Source: Carposina sasakii
Taxonomy: Eukaryota; Arthropoda; Insecta; Lepidoptera; Carposinidae
Assembly (NCBI GenBank): GCA_014607495.2
Contig: CP053163.1
Coordinates: 10,024,716-10,088,715, forward strand
DNA: 64,000 nt
Reading direction: 5' to 3'
Below are positions 34,801 to 44,248 of this stretch, piece after piece (positions within the stretch are counted from its first letter, which is position 1; each line of letters starts with the position of its first letter). The translations under genes and the position numbers were made by a program. A model generated the notes under the pieces. It did no database searches and was not told the DNA's origin. It saw only the letters and a list, made by a program, of their open reading frames with translations.

Positions 34801-36215
34801 AGGGGACGTAAGATGACGGCCGCGGTGCGCCGGCATGCGTACTTACAGCAGTCGTTTACTAGTAAGTTGGATTTAAATTTATTGACCTTGGCGAAAGACC
34901 TGACTAAATATTGCAAAAAGGTAGAATACTGAAAAAATGAGCAAGAAGGTGGGCTTAAAGTTTGAAGTACATATATACTTTGGTTAAAAAAGAAGTGTAG
35001 ATTAATCTTTAATTGGAATCAGATCCAGAGATAACATAATTTACCGTTTTCCTTTCAGATATGGAGATTAGAGAGCTACCTATGGGTGAAAGACCGCCGT
35101 TGGAGGACCCGGAAATATTGCAAGGAACAGGAGCTAGTGCCAAAACTTTAGGAGACTACCCTGATTTCGACTCCAGCCAACAACAGAACAGTTTTCTTGA
35201 CTTCACCAATTTAAATGTCAGAGAGGTCTTAGAAAATGGATTCATGAAACTTCAAAATTTGCCAAATGTTTTCAAATGGAGCGATGCTGACGTCGAAGAA
35301 TACCCAGTGTATAGCAGAACTATCCACTTTATAATTCCTTTGGCTGGCAGACACGATATTTTCTCCAGATTCATGAAAAACTACGAGGATATTGTTCTGA
35401 AAAGCGATGAGGCTGTGACATTAATAGTCGTATTATATTTAGATAGTAAAAGTCCACTGGACTATAAAAATACCGAGTCATTAATCGAATACTACAAGGA
35501 TTTATATGGAAAAGATATGAGAGTAATACAAATGGGATCGACAACGTTTTCTAGAGGTGCAGCTCTTACAGAGGGACTCAAACTGTGTGACGATGAGGAT
35601 TTAGTTTTCTTTATAGACGTTGACATGATGTTCAACTTTGAATCACTCAGACGTATTAGATTAAATACAATAAGATATACTCAAGTGTACTTCCCAATAG
35701 TGTTCAGTGAATACGATCCTAATATCGTGAATGGAGAGGAATATAATAAACTAAATGGTGATAATTCCGTTTTAGATACTAACTTAGGTAGACATGTAAT
35801 GGGCCCTGATGATGAAACTAAATCAGATAGAGAAATAGCTAATCTGAAATATAGTAAAGTGATTAATGATGATTACGGCTACTTCAGACAGTACGGTTTT
35901 GGTATCTTAAGTATATTTAAATGTGACTTCATGAGAGTGGGTGGGTTTGATTTGAATATTAAAGGATGGGGATTAGAAGACGTGCAAATGTTTGAGACTC
36001 TTATAAAATCAAATTTGACTGTGTACAGAGCGCCGGACAATAGTCTAGTGCATATATTCCATTCTGTGGATTGCGACAAGAATTTAGAACGGAGTCAATT
36101 CTTAATGTGTTTGGGGACCAAGGCGTCAACACTTGGTAGCTCGAAACATTTAGCTTATTATATGCTGAACCATCCAGACATGATGTGGCCGGAGGACACG
36201 GAGGGTGCCAGGTAG
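7049..36215 (+). CDS. Chsy1: chondroitin sulfate synthase (CHSY1 family), six exons, 867 aa
   Basis: This bifunctional Golgi glycosyltransferase extends the chondroitin chain by adding GlcA and GalNAc alternately. Exons are 7049-7813, 31158-31298, 32162-32342, 33317-33474, 34660-34861 and 35059-36215. All introns are GT-AG, with phases 0, 0, 1, 0, 1. The protein is type II: short basic N-terminus, membrane anchor at about residues 10-28, lumenal sequons at N60 and N67. The N-terminal GT31-like domain has the metal-binding DDD at 154-156 and HED at 233-235. The C-terminal GT7-like GalNAc-transferase domain has DVD at 669-671 and GWGLED at 785-790. Length is close to the family norm (human CHSY1 is about 800). 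Similarity is continuous over the whole length, for example VRRHAYLQQ and YFPI-FS-YDP. The CHSY1 call rather than CHSY3/CHPF rests on both domains keeping their DxD motifs. Intron 1 is 23.3 kb. Confidence 0.95.
9768..9791. other. perfect 11-bp palindromic stem with 2-nt loop
   Basis: GCATAGATAGA and TCTATCTATGC are exact reverse complements separated by TG. Low-complexity GATA content; may be chance or a microsatellite fold. Confidence 0.6.
11711..11820 (+). mobile_element. 3' tail of an RTE-type non-LTR retrotransposon
   Basis: Reads in frame as DLAKVAGVGWMQAASDRSEW, then RLLGEAYVQQWTSQGCK, the usual C-terminal end of lepidopteran RTE-type reverse-transcriptase proteins. It is 5'-truncated and closely similar to 55347-55455. 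Dead fragment inside Chsy1 intron 1. Confidence 0.8.
13648..13838 (+). repeat. dispersed repeat family A, copy 2
   Basis: Nearly full-length forward copy: CAGAACTGCAGGAT, ATCTCACAGCCATA, GTTGCTAGCTCATCACC, CAGTCGACTCTTACGACATG, GGAGATGCAGCTGATGTA. Confidence 0.8.
14559..14923. mobile_element. hAT-like MITE, 365 bp, with perfect 8-bp target duplication
   Basis: Terminal inverted repeats TAGGGTTACC and GGTAACCCTA bound the element. CTCTTACA occurs directly before (14551-14558) and directly after (14924-14931), a perfect 8-bp target-site duplication as expected for hAT transposons. The interior repeats an AATCCTGA motif several times and has no coding capacity. Confidence 0.85.
15895..15947 (+). 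repeat. dispersed repeat family A, partial copy 3
   Basis: Only the middle remains: GATGTAACAGATCAGTGAC and AGTTGCTAGCTCGTCGCC. Confidence 0.6.
17996..18085 (+). repeat. LINE 3' tail fragment, family G
   Basis: Shares GTCAGTGGAGGGTGTAGGGC and CGGTGGTGGGCGCACCCATA with the reverse copy at 45480-45542, where it follows a LINE stop codon. A further piece lies at 47388-47430, and the AACTTCCG-GTAACGCCTAATAC part recurs at 43838-43870. Confidence 0.65.
19190..19546 (+). mobile_element. MITE family B, copy 1
   Basis: Starts CAGGGTGATTTTTAGTCGTC and ends GGCAACGAAAAAATATTCTG. Shared inner blocks are AACTACGGAATCTCCTC, CCATGGAAGCATACCTGGGA and ATTGACGCGTGTAGCAAG. The ends are imperfect inverted repeats and other copies are flanked by TA, so a Tc1/mariner-type MITE is likely. 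Confidence 0.8.
20278..20337 (-). mobile_element. short Helitron-like fragment
   Basis: GTCGAAATTATCCGGGATAA and the following CCGGAATAACAGTAGCCTAT match the 3' half of the reverse copy at 59976-60304. No ends preserved. Confidence 0.6.
22376..22874. repeat. possible MITE with 15-bp inverted ends
   Basis: AATAGGGATGTTTAC at 22376-22390 and GTAAACATCCCTATT at 22860-22874 are exact reverse complements about 500 bp apart. No target duplication is obvious and no second copy was seen in the window. Confidence 0.45.
22902..23731. mobile_element. fold-back element family F, 830 bp
   Basis: The ends are inverted copies of about 80 bp starting TATATGTCGTGGCCATAT. They are followed by AATTGATCATTTCATGAAAT and two more CATTTCATGAA units on the left, with matching units on the right. 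The palindrome TTCATGAA occurs at least seven times in the two arms. The middle has a GC-rich CTCGCTCCGCTCGCTCGGCT stretch and a (CCTAA)n run at 23287-23310. No coding capacity. Confidence 0.75.
23287..23310. repeat. short interstitial (CCTAA)n run
   Basis: Four units of CCTAA in a row, the complement of the insect telomere repeat TTAGG, sit in the centre of the family F fold-back element. Too short to call an ancient telomere fusion. Confidence 0.7.
24958..25180 (-). repeat. dispersed repeat family E, short copy
   Basis: Reverse-oriented relative of 2140-2500 with both ends conserved, but without the middle of about 150 bp. The join reads CCACACACTTATGCAAATAG in the forward sense of the element. 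Confidence 0.65.
26861..26945 (+). repeat. dispersed repeat family H, copy 1
   Basis: AAGTGGCACCATGTGATCC, then ATCGGCCCTTGGTGCTCTGC and CGTAAGGGATGAAGGCGTGA, ending in TATGTATG repeats. Matches 63408-63492 in reverse. The layout resembles a non-LTR retrotransposon 3' tail. Confidence 0.65.
26946..27060 (+). repeat. dispersed repeat family I, copy 1
   Basis: TTTATCCGACTGTGCTAGAA, TCTCTAGAGCCTAAAC and TTTGAGCTTGAGAGGTATCA recur in the same orientation at 44772-44886. No coding capacity. Confidence 0.55.
27066..27950. mobile_element. fold-back element family C, copy 2, carrying a nested family B MITE
   Basis: The ends CGGGTTAGTCCACTCTGATC and GATCAGAGTGGACTAACCCG are perfect inverted repeats. 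Removing the nested element at 27228-27613 with one TA leaves about 497 bp resembling copy 1 at 3738-4270, but without that copy's extra inverted module. TATTCGT occurs on both sides, offset by seven bases, so the target duplication is unclear. Confidence 0.8.
27228..27613 (-). mobile_element. MITE family B, copy 2, nested in family C
   Basis: Reverse copy from CAGGGTGTTTTTTTGTGGCC to AACCAAAAATCATTCTG, flanked by TA on both sides. The empty site inferred by removing it (ACAACGTATATAATAATG) matches the uninterrupted family C sequence seen in reverse at 4107-4127, so the insertion boundaries are exact. Confidence 0.87.
28132..28284 (+). mobile_element. family M MITE in left palindrome arm
   Basis: A 153-bp element with inverted ends of about 27 bp containing GTTTCTAAGACCAATAG. 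Mirror copy at 29790-29942; a core lacking these ends lies at 30603-30712. Confidence 0.75.
28526..28726 (-). mobile_element. Helitron-like element in left palindrome arm
   Basis: 201-bp element, reverse orientation, from CTAG (28526) to the complement of its 5' TC at 28726. Mirror image of 29348-29548 and related to 30189-30394. Confidence 0.78.
28750..28953 (-). repeat. dispersed repeat family A, copy 4 (left palindrome arm)
   Basis: Near full-length reverse copy ending in GGGAACGTAGCCGTAT; its end marks the inner edge of the palindrome arm. Confidence 0.8.
28954..29120. other. palindrome spacer with two family B ends and a 16-bp hairpin
   Basis: Begins with the CAGGATGATTTTTGGTCGTC end of family B, then meets the opposite end (CAGAATGTTTTTTCGTTGCC) near 29036. 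At 29082-29097 and 29105-29120 CTATAGATCAAATAAA and its exact complement flank the 7-nt turn AATCAAC. The right arm begins directly after this hairpin. Confidence 0.8.
29121..29330 (+). repeat. dispersed repeat family A, copy 5 (right palindrome arm)
   Basis: Forward mirror copy of 28750-28953, from ATACGGCTACGTTCCCGAAA to GCTGATGTATTCTAGTG. Confidence 0.8.
29348..29548 (+). mobile_element. Helitron-like element in right palindrome arm
   Basis: Starts TCTATACTAATGTTATAAAC after an A and ends GGCCGCTAG before a T, matching the Helitron rule of 5' TC, 3' CTRR and insertion between A and T. Contains CGCGCTAATCTCAGGAACTA and TCAGTGTTAGATAGCCCATT. Non-coding, 201 bp. Confidence 0.82.
29790..29942 (-). 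mobile_element. family M MITE in right palindrome arm
   Basis: Mirror copy of 28132-28284; its outer terminal repeat ends three bases from the outer edge of the palindrome. Confidence 0.75.
30189..30394 (+). mobile_element. Helitron-like element, third related copy
   Basis: Starts TCTATACTAATATTATAAAG with a (GTTT)n run, and follows the same order of blocks as 29348-29548. The 3' end reads GGGCGGCTGCTAT, so the terminal CTAG is changed. Clearly diverged from the palindrome copies. Confidence 0.75.
30603..30712 (+). repeat. core of family M without its inverted ends
   Basis: TTTTTAATTATTAAGGTACG through AAGACGTTTCACGTCAAAAA is essentially identical to the interior of 28132-28284, but the GTTTCTAAGACCAATAG ends are absent on both sides. 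Confidence 0.7.
30992..31115 (-). mobile_element. RTE-type retrotransposon tail, antisense, next to exon 2
   Basis: On the minus strand it reads toward LGEAYVQQW and ends in a (GAAGAT)n-like version of the (TGA)n tail. Plus-strand marker blocks are GCTGGACGTAGGCCTCCCCC and AGTCACCACGCTGGGCAGGC. It stops about 42 bp before Chsy1 exon 2. Confidence 0.78.
31158..31298 (+). CDS. Chsy1: Chsy1 exon 2 (47 codons)
   Basis: Acceptor TTTTTCAG ends at 31157 and donor GTATGG starts at 31299. The exon reads from MQTILHH through HRAITLHPVKDH and YRLHNYFK, in phase with exons 1 and 3, and matches the ITLHP region of the family that follows the WSY motif at the end of exon 1. An antisense RTE tail ends only about 42 bp upstream of the acceptor. 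Confidence 0.93.
31299..32161 (+). other. Chsy1 intron 2 (863 bp)
   Basis: Holds a partial Helitron-like fragment at about 31715-31880 (GCGAAAGTTTGTGAGTGTGT, CACGCAAAAACTACTGAATG) and a family J repeat at 32010-32125. No coding region. Confidence 0.7.
32010..32125 (+). repeat. dispersed repeat family J, copy 1
   Basis: AACTGGTTGAGCAGAAGTAT, then ACCACCTATTCAGCCCTATG and AAGGTGTGAGCCTACCGCC. A diverged relative lies at 44560-44650 with GGTTGGGCAGAAGTGTACCA and AAGGGGTGAGTCT. Confidence 0.5.
32162..32342 (+). CDS. Chsy1: Chsy1 exon 3 (60 codons plus 1 nt)
   Basis: Acceptor TTTTCCAG ends at 32161 and donor GTAAAA starts at 32343. Reads SLRIADLRENSLDLHRDI, then an acidic segment, then LPGGIPLFPVKPGQPGYLGD. 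The LHR-I stretch is conserved in the family; the proline and glycine-rich part is in the variable linker between the two catalytic domains. Confidence 0.92.
32343..33316 (+). other. Chsy1 intron 3 (974 bp)
   Basis: AT-rich; no repeat relative, hairpin or reading frame that I can support. Confidence 0.7.
33317..33474 (+). CDS. Chsy1: Chsy1 exon 4 (phase 1 to phase 0)
   Basis: Acceptor TTATTTCAG ends at 33316 and donor GTAAGT starts at 33475. Codes the linker, ending EALDDVIRE, which matches the EALDD-I segment just before the second domain in CHSY1 proteins. Confidence 0.92.
33526..33846 (+). mobile_element. MITE family B, copy 4, in Chsy1 intron 4
   Basis: CAGAGTGATTTTTGGTCGAC to CAACGAAAAAACACTCTG, flanked by TA on both sides. 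Somewhat shorter than other copies, with an internal loss near the REST of the A/T-rich middle. Confidence 0.8.
33858..34190 (+). repeat. dispersed repeat family A, copy 6, interrupted
   Basis: Both halves are present (GGAATGGGGTAGTGAGACAG, GATCCCACAGCCATG; then GGACAGATGTAAATAATCAG and GAGATGCAGCTGATG). About 130 bp of unrelated sequence lie between them, at roughly 33920-34050. Confidence 0.7.
34484..34592 (-). mobile_element. RTE-type retrotransposon tail, antisense, before exon 5
   Basis: (CAT)n followed by GCCTATTGCAGTCCACTACT and ACGTAGGCCTCCCCCAGGGC; reversed, this reads the end LGEAYVQQW and a stop with a (TGA)n tail. Ends about 68 bp before the exon 5 acceptor. Confidence 0.8.
34660..34861 (+). 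CDS. Chsy1: Chsy1 exon 5 (67 codons plus 1 nt)
   Basis: Acceptor AAATTTTAG ends at 34659 and donor GTAAGT starts at 34862. Reads VMEIINAPSRQRGRVIDF, then YGYTRLQP, GADHVLDLLLKYRR and KMTAAVRRHAYLQQ. This is one of the best conserved parts of the family and makes the identification firm. The following intron is only 197 bp. Confidence 0.94.
35059..36215 (+). CDS. Chsy1: Chsy1 exon 6, terminal (GalNAc-transferase domain)
   Basis: Acceptor CCTTTCAG ends at 35058. The last exon codes residues 483-867 and stops at TAG 36213-36215. It contains the whole second catalytic domain: the IHFIIPLAGRHDIFSRFM start, FFIDVDMMF with its DxD, the YFPIVFSEYDP strand, GYFRQYGFGI, and GWGLEDVQMF. The end reads CLGTKASTLGSSKHLAYYML, a conserved family signature, before a short divergent tail. 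Confidence 0.95.
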
Positions 36216-37580
36216 TACAGGGTTGCCGCGAAATGGCGGAAGCGTATCTGATGACTTTAGTGATGGTGGTTGAGGTCACTAGGTAGGTTGTGGCGGCGTG
36301 AAGGAAACTTCAGTTTCAGCAGTAAATGAATGTATTACCACAACACAGAAAGTCAGAAGGAGAAGAGTGAAAGTACACAAAGACAGAAGAAAGTTCACCG
36401 ACACGAAAGTACATACACAACACATATATATATAAATAGGCCACCAGTGGCGTAGCGGCACTCGCGTATGTGGGTCGTCGCGGTACAGGGTGGCGTGAGA
36501 CATTTGTCGAAAGTGTTGTGAAAACTTAATAACGATCAAATAAGTGCTGTTTTATAGTTGTTCTTATTTGTTGTAACTTGAATGTGTTAATTTGTATTTA
36601 GTTACGCCTTGAGTCAAGTTTTTAATATGTACGAGTATTACGTTAGGTATTAAATTGCAATTATTTTAAAGTAACTGAAGTGAGGTTTGAAAACTTGACT
36701 CGAGTTAGTAGCTTGTAAATATCACTTTTAAACTTAGGTAGTTACGTAATTCTATTGTTGTACCTACTCCATATTTTCTTATCAAGTCTTGATTCATGCT
36801 ATAACGATGAGGCCTGAAGTAATCTACTATTTATATAATTATGATAGCTCAATATTCATATATAATTGGTATTCTTGGTTTCCAGGTATTTGATCTCAAG
36901 TTGGGAGTTAATTTCTGTCCAAATCGTATCTAATTATTGAGAGTTGCAGTAAATACTCGTGATCAAAATCAAATGGTAAATCTAATACTCCTCTATCTCC
37001 TCCTAATACTAATCCCCACGATACAATTTTCCGTACTATTTAACAAGATTTCCTGATGAATGTAATTGTTTGGTATGTGTATACGGAAAATCTGATTGGC
37101 AATTTATATTTAGATTGTATCGTGTGGAAGATGTATTACAGAGGTTGTTAGATTTCATAGGTCCTTGGTTGTGTTAAGGCAGGATTAATTAATTTGAGTA
37201 CATACTCGTATATACGAAATTATTTTGAGGGAGAGTCAAATTATCGAACGCGAACAAAGGTGCGTATTTTTTTTGTATATTTACAATTTGATGTTTAAAC
37301 TTTTATATAAATAATTTAAGTATATTTTTTACATCTATTTTAATGGTTAATGAAGAAACAAATGATGAACAATTTATATTAAAGAGAAGTTCCTAGTAAG
37401 TAATAATTATAATTAAGTTAGATCAAAAAGACTTCGACCATTGTGGAATGATATTAATTTAACGTGTATGTCTATTTCAAATATGATAAATAATTTTACA
37501 GCAATTTGTACATGTTTTTATGAGGGATAATGTTAATGTCTGTTAGTAATACTAGAAATAAAATTGTTGTTAATATTTAT
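36216..37580 (+). other. Chsy1 3' untranslated region (extent inferred)
   Basis: AT-rich DNA follows the stop. AATAAA occurs at 37557-37562 and again at 37870-37875, either of which could end the transcript. No downstream gene begins before then. Confidence 0.45.
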
Positions 37581-38496
37581 TAATATATCTATATTATACC
37601 AAGTACTTAAAATTATATGTTACCAAGAAAATTCTCTACTTATACCTATTTATTTTTTATCTTCAACCGAGATTAATTTTATTTACATAATGGTCGAAGC
37701 AATATAAGTAATTCAATTTATACAAATGTTGCAAAATGGTCCCAGCTCAGCATATGCAATATTTAAATTGCGCTAATCTTCCGCTGAGGCCTTTGGATAT
37801 ATATACACACATATATACATACAGACATACATATATATATACATACAATTTCGTTAAAGAGTAATGATCAATAAAATTAATATTCGTCTATAATTTTTGC
37901 GTAGGTATAAATTATATTTGCCAGATAATGTGATAAAAGTCTTATTTCAAGATAAAATCTTTAATCTGGTAGCATATTATACAATATTTAAAATATTTTG
38001 ACGGTTTATTGTATTTATTTATTTGTTTATTGTAATGTAAGAAAAACGTTTTAAATTAATTATTTCCAGTCATGGTGCTACGAACATGAGGAGCAATCAA
38101 TTTGTATACCTAATTACATCAAGTTCACAAAATCATGTCATAATACATAATTAATATAATTATAATAAATTATATTTTTGTAAAACCTGTAAATACATAA
38201 AAAATGTAATGTGCTCATTCTGTGCCAATTACTAGTAATAAGTAGATAATTTTTTATAATAAATTTACCAATTGCATTTTAATAAGAATATTGTTTTTGT
38301 GTTGAAATTGTTTATTAAAAAAAATTATGTGATTTGAAAGTGATGAATTTGCATACGAAATTAAAAAAGTAATATTTTGTAGAATGTGTTTGTTATTTTA
38401 TGAATTTCTATATGATCGCTTGGTGAATGAGGTTTATCTTATACCTGAAGTTAACCTCACCTGCCACTGCTATACCTACACATACATAGATACATA
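37581..38496. other. intergenic, AT-rich with a microsatellite
   Basis: An imperfect (TA)n/(CATA)n run lies at 37797-37850. Otherwise AT-rich and without recognisable content. Confidence 0.55.
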
Positions 38497-38884
38497 CAGG
38501 ATGTTTTTTCGTTGCCACCCTTAACGAAGGGTACGTAGGTACTCTATAGGTACATCAAATAAAGTAAGTTTATACCAAAAAAATGCTGGGAAACGAAGTA
38601 AATTTTTTTGCCAATTTTTTTAAAGTACTTGATCGGGCGAAATTTAGTGTCCAGTGTTTATGCTAGTTTTTTCATAGACAGTTATTAATTAATTTTCGTG
38701 AAAAAATCTTGCTACAGGCGTCAATGTGCATTTATGCAGAAAAACGCAGTCTATTTATTCAACTTTGGACCCTAATATTTTGGAAACCAGACATTTCGCA
38801 GGTATGCTTCCATGGAGAAAAATGAACGTGATGATGAGGAGATTCCGAAGTTTTCGGGAACGTTGACGACCAAAAATCACCCTG
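38497..38884 (-). mobile_element. MITE family B, copy 5
   Basis: Full-length reverse copy, CAGGATGTTTTTTCGTTGCC to CGACCAAAAATCACCCTG, with TA just after it. Confidence 0.85.
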
Positions 38885-41800
38885 TATATTTTGAAATTCG
38901 CACACCACTAAACTCTCTTCAATCGTATTGTCACTGGGCTTGCACATGTAGTCCTAGCTTTTAATCGAAATGTCTATGCTAAGTTTAAACTTTACGGCAA
39001 CTTCCCCCATACTGATAAGGATAACGGTATTTCTTCCTCTAATCCTGGTTTTCAAAGTTTTGAAATGGCAACCCTATCGTACCCGCACGTTTGCTATTCA
39101 AAAAGTTGTAGTAACCCTTGACAGCCCGTCCGCTCACGGGTCGATATGGATCGGGCAAAAGCCAATACTCGGGCCTTACTATCGATACTTATTATATTAG
39201 TATTCAATCATGTTCCCGCCCAAATTATAGATCCACCCAGAGCTTTATATATACCACAATCGGTGGGAAGTAGAGAGAGATGCTTGAACGATCATAGAGG
39301 TACAAAATAGTAATACTTATGGTAAGACCCCCAATCTCAGTAAATGGGTGCAACATGCATGCCGAATGATTGACACTCCATACATCCACTCGGTTGCAAG
39401 CGGTCTATTGACATAAAACCATTGTCATTTGAGTTTCCTTTGTAGTGATTCAGATTCATATGAATTTAATTTAATTATGTTATGATAATCGAATTTATAC
39501 ACACTAAGTGAGTTAAGTGTTACTATGATTATCTGATATCTAATCCAATGTAAGTATCTTTTGTTAATATGTTACTTAGTTTTGACTGTGTCGCTGGGAG
39601 CTTTCTTGCTATTTCTTCTTCCAAGCAATGACACTTCACTGAAATAGTGTAACAGTAATAGTAGAATCATGCGGTATGTCAGACTTGCTACCAAAGCGCA
39701 AGACAACCATAAAGACACAGACAGATATTTGAATTAAAAGTAGAGAAAATGAGAGAACAACGCTTATGGGTGAATTTCAACAACCTCGATTTTTGACTAA
39801 TTACGCTGGCGAAATTTTATATTCACTTTCTATAACTTTTTTGTATTCGAAGTAATAGCTAAAAATATATAATATTTAGTCATATGGTACACATTTTTAA
39901 AAACGTATTATTTCTTGAGATATCTGCATTTAAAAATTTCAATCGCCACCGATATTATTATCAAACCACCGAAATTGTTAATCTCTCCACTGAAATTTAT
40001 TACAACCAGCGGAATTATAAATACAGGAGAACATCATACGAATTACCTGTTTATTTATTTTATAAGAACTTGAAAACTTTAGATTTTTCGTTTATTAGTT
40101 GGTAATAATGTTTATCATCATGATTATAGCTTAGAAACTATGATAACAAATTTAAGGAACACGTTAACAGTTAGGGAAATATTACATACTTTAAAATGCT
40201 TCCTAGTGAGTTTTTTCTTAGCATAAAACGTAGTGGCCATGGTATCTCCTTTAAGATCTCGCAGTTCTGACTAGCCCATTTCAGGAACCTAGCCGTATTT
40301 ATTTATATGTACGTAAAAATCTTCGAAAAACAGAAATAAGGATAATTTCTTTTCACATGTGAAAGTGTACCTCGTTAGCTACCTTTATATATAAGGAACA
40401 CCCCATCCGGAAATTCACGGAGATATGACATTTTATGATTTTTTTTAATTAAATCTCCTTTTAGAGGAGTAGAATGGCATATAAGAAATGAATCACATTT
40501 TATACTTTGACCTCCCAAAAATCTATCAACATGGAATGGTCAAGCAAAATTTGTTAAATGTTTTTGCCAATTAAGCCCCTACTCTTTCAAAATAATATAC
40601 TGCGTCACGTGTACCCTTTATCAAACTAAATTCCTTATTTAATAAGCTACTCAAAAAGGTGTAACTTATTATGAGAAAGCTTACCAGCAGCTGACCAATA
40701 AAGGTTTCGAAAAATACATTCCGTGGCGCTACAGCCTATAGCAGTGTTATATTGAGGCAAGTAGAATGTAGAACTCTTCTGTTATCATCAAGCGTATTTG
40801 TTCAAGCTACTCGGGTTTATCGCAAAGTTACTCGGGTTTATTCGTAACTGTTCATTTATAGTAGTAATTTTGGGTGGTTTCATTGAGGTTGAACTGAAGG
40901 CCAAGTCATAATCAATACCAAAAAACGTGGGATTGAAGTAGATAATAATTATGTGCATGAGTACATCTACTAGGCCAGTAGAACATTCAATATATAGACA
41001 TTTTTTCTGAGAACAGTCAGGACTCGAAAAAATATTACATTCTTATTGGTCAGCTATTAATATTGAGAGATGAATCTTAAGTGCCTGGAAGAACTTAGTT
41101 CATTTAGGAACGGTTCCCTTCCTATGATCTTATAACGTCTACTTGTCGATATGTGTACTTATGCTGTCTATCGATTGATCTACAGTGCTCAGACTGCATC
41201 AGGAACACCATTAGGTATGCTAATCGCCTACCAAAAAGGAACTGGACAGTAAAAGTGCCGGCCATGTTAGTCATTTAGACACCGAAAGATAGACGAACAG
41301 TGCAACTGGCTGGATGCTACTGAGCGGCTGCCTGGGGTAAGAGTAAGACGAGATGGAGGTGGCGGTATGACCTCGATTCGAGTTGAACTGCATCATGAAA
41401 AGGCCTTTGGATAGCAGTAAGATTCCTATGCTATAATATATATATTATAATGTCAGTTCATCACCTTTGTATTTTTTAAATTCGACTACAAACTTAGGTT
41501 ACTTGTTAAAAAAAGGTTGTCGCGCCATAGGATAGCACTTTTAAAATTCTTATTAGTCAGCTGTTGGTAAGCTTTTTCATAATTATACCTTTTGAATGTA
41601 ATTTAATGAAGTGTGCGAATTACGTGAAATCATTATTTTGAATGAATAGGAAAGAATCGGGAAAAAAAATTATAAACCTTTTGGTAATTGTACTTTGACA
41701 ATGCCAAGTTGATGTCTGTTGTTTTGTCTCCAATAATTATTTATTTATCTAGTTGAATTACTGAAATATACACGTATTTTAGTTTTTTTATGCATTTCCA

Positions 41801-44248
41801 TTTAATAATAAGGTAGTTAATATTTAATTTTAATTTTAGGTTCTATTATTGTTATTTTAATACTGTTATTATGAAATAAACTTAGTCAAAACATACAATT
41901 TTACCCATAATAAGGTGATTTTAAAAACATTACAAAATGGGGCATAACCCTGAAGCCGTAATTTTTTTAATGGGTCTTCCTACCCATGAAGGTAGAAAAT
42001 GGGCTGTACTTTTACATCTCAATAGAAATAATACCCGTTTTCCAGTCATCCTGTATACAAAAAGACAAAATAGCAATTACGGTGACATTATTAAATTACG
42101 GTGGCCCTCTTTTTTGCCACCGGAGCCACTGGAGTTGCGACACCGTACTTAGAATTAAGTAACAAATTTCAAATTATAACGGACACTATTATTTTAATTG
42201 TAATAATTCATTTGCAATTACGTCGATACATCTAATCTTTAATCATCTGTAAAATTTCTTTTTAAACAGCTTTTTAGTTTTTTAAATACACATGACACCG
42301 TTATATGATAAATTTGCATTCCTGCGCCACCGCAGGTTATACTTACGTTTTTGGCGGGAAAACTGTTCAGTGTATCAAATATCCTTGTACTTAGTATACG
42401 ATGTCTTGACAGAGCAGTGCGGGGAAAGATAGCTTAGCATCTATCTCATTCATTATGATGAAATAGTGTAATGTTCAAAATGCGCCAGCGTTATTGACTT
42501 TTTCCGCGGGACATTTTTAAAAAGCTGTTACAGGTACTACCGGGTTAAGTTTAATTACTGCTCATGGTGTAAATAATAGTGCCATTTAATGTATTTTTAA
42601 AATATGTATGTATTCTGTTAAATTAATTCACCCGAAAATTGAAATAACCAAATTTATTTTTGCAAATGAAGTGGGGACATAGCACCGCAATTAGATTTAG
42701 AGCCTTTGATAAATTTTTTTATGCGTAAACAAATAGATTTTCGTCTTAAGTTTTAAACGTTAGTCTAGATCACTGTCTGAACTTAATGAAAAAAAAATAA
42801 TAAATGTGCATTTTGCACTTTCCACTACGATTTTCATCCACGCCGCGCTAAAAACGTCCCTGGGAAATTCACCCTTATTCAATTTAAAAACGATTCCAGC
42901 AAATTAAATTATGATGTTTGCCTTCCAGTGAAACGGGCCGTTGATGACAAGCACCACACCACAAAATTTTGGGTGACATTTCATTTCTAACCCAAGGGAT
43001 AAGAGCAGGTACGATGACGACTCTGTAGTCACAACGTTCAAGTAGCACCTACCTACCTCTCTCTAAGATGGACATTTGAGAAAAAACAATTCGAGGTTAT
43101 CCCGCCATCTCCGTCTCTACTCGCCGACTAACTTAACGAGGCAAAAACCGCAGACATAATTCATTATCGTAACTGCCCACTGCAACAGTGTTGAAATTAT
43201 CAAAATTACCAAAAAGTGACCTATGAGCGCAATAGATAATGTTGTAATTGAATGAGCAATGGTAATTATGAGCTAAGAAGACAATGTGCGATGTCGATAT
43301 ACAGCTAGAAGATCTTTCTCATGTCGTAACGGATAGACAATTGTCATAGAGCAAGTTGGGTCGATGTGTAGTGTAACTTGACTTAGTCAAGTTTAAGCTA
43401 CCTAATCGAGGTAGGACTAGGTAGCCAAGTTATTCTGTTTTAAGTTCAGTTAGAATTAGTAGTGTAACATATAGTTTACGAACTGTAGGTACAATATAGA
43501 CACAACCCAACAACAAAGTCAGTAAAAATAAATTCAGACCATTCTCTGCATTATAACTTACTTAGGTAATATACATTCTATTCATTGTAAAATCCGCTTT
43601 GGTGTTATGTCGTCCGTGAGACAAAGTTATTACAAAATCATTATTTTTACGAATCTTGATTCCATTGATCTTGAAAACCATTTAAGAATCTTGAGCATTC
43701 AGTAACATAGGTAAAAAATACAGTGAGTAAAAGAGAGCTCTGTGAATCTATTTGTCATCTATATCTGCGTATTAAAGATGAGTTTCCATCGAGGGTTCGC
43801 CAACCACCGATTCCTTTCGCGAACCCTCAATGGAAATTTGAACTTCCGAATAGTGACGCCTAATACAAATAAATATTCAAAGATGAGTGTCGCTTCTGCT
43901 ACATACGAGTACAATCTATGATCAATATTATAATGCCATTTGGCGTTGTTGCAGTAGATGGAACGTGCTCCAAATTGGACGATGACCACCATTGTTATGG
44001 AGCGCTGACGTAATACTGTCTGAGATCTGCGATAAACGTTGCCATGTAGGTAATGTGGGGAATCACAACACGAAGCATTTACTGATGACCAAAATGATAA
44101 TGTCATGACGCCTTTTCGACCCTTTAATCCTCTTCTAGCGCTCACAGGATGAATCAGACTTACCTGCACTGTTTTTCTGGGTACATTCTATGACATACAT
44201 ATATACATACCTACACACATACCTAAACACCTGCACACCATAGGTTTT
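38885..44248. other. intergenic between the two genes, nothing firm
   Basis: Contains a family A fragment (40240-40303), an isolated 71-codon frame at 41937-42152 with no family I recognise, and a family G fragment at 43838-43870. The last follows a short inverted repeat, GAGGGTTCGC and GCGAACCCTC, at about 43793-43830. No splice-linked coding series was found. Confidence 0.55.
40240..40303 (-). repeat. dispersed repeat family A, partial copy 7
   Basis: GATCTCGCAGTTCTGACTAG and CCATTTCAGGAACCTAGCCG match the beginning of family A in reverse. Confidence 0.6.

Noticed and set aside
41937..42152. 71-codon open frame starting MGHNPEAVIFLMG
   Set aside because: No family recognised, no splice-site partner exon found, and no promoter or poly(A) context. 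It may be a transposon scrap; not strong enough to call a gene.
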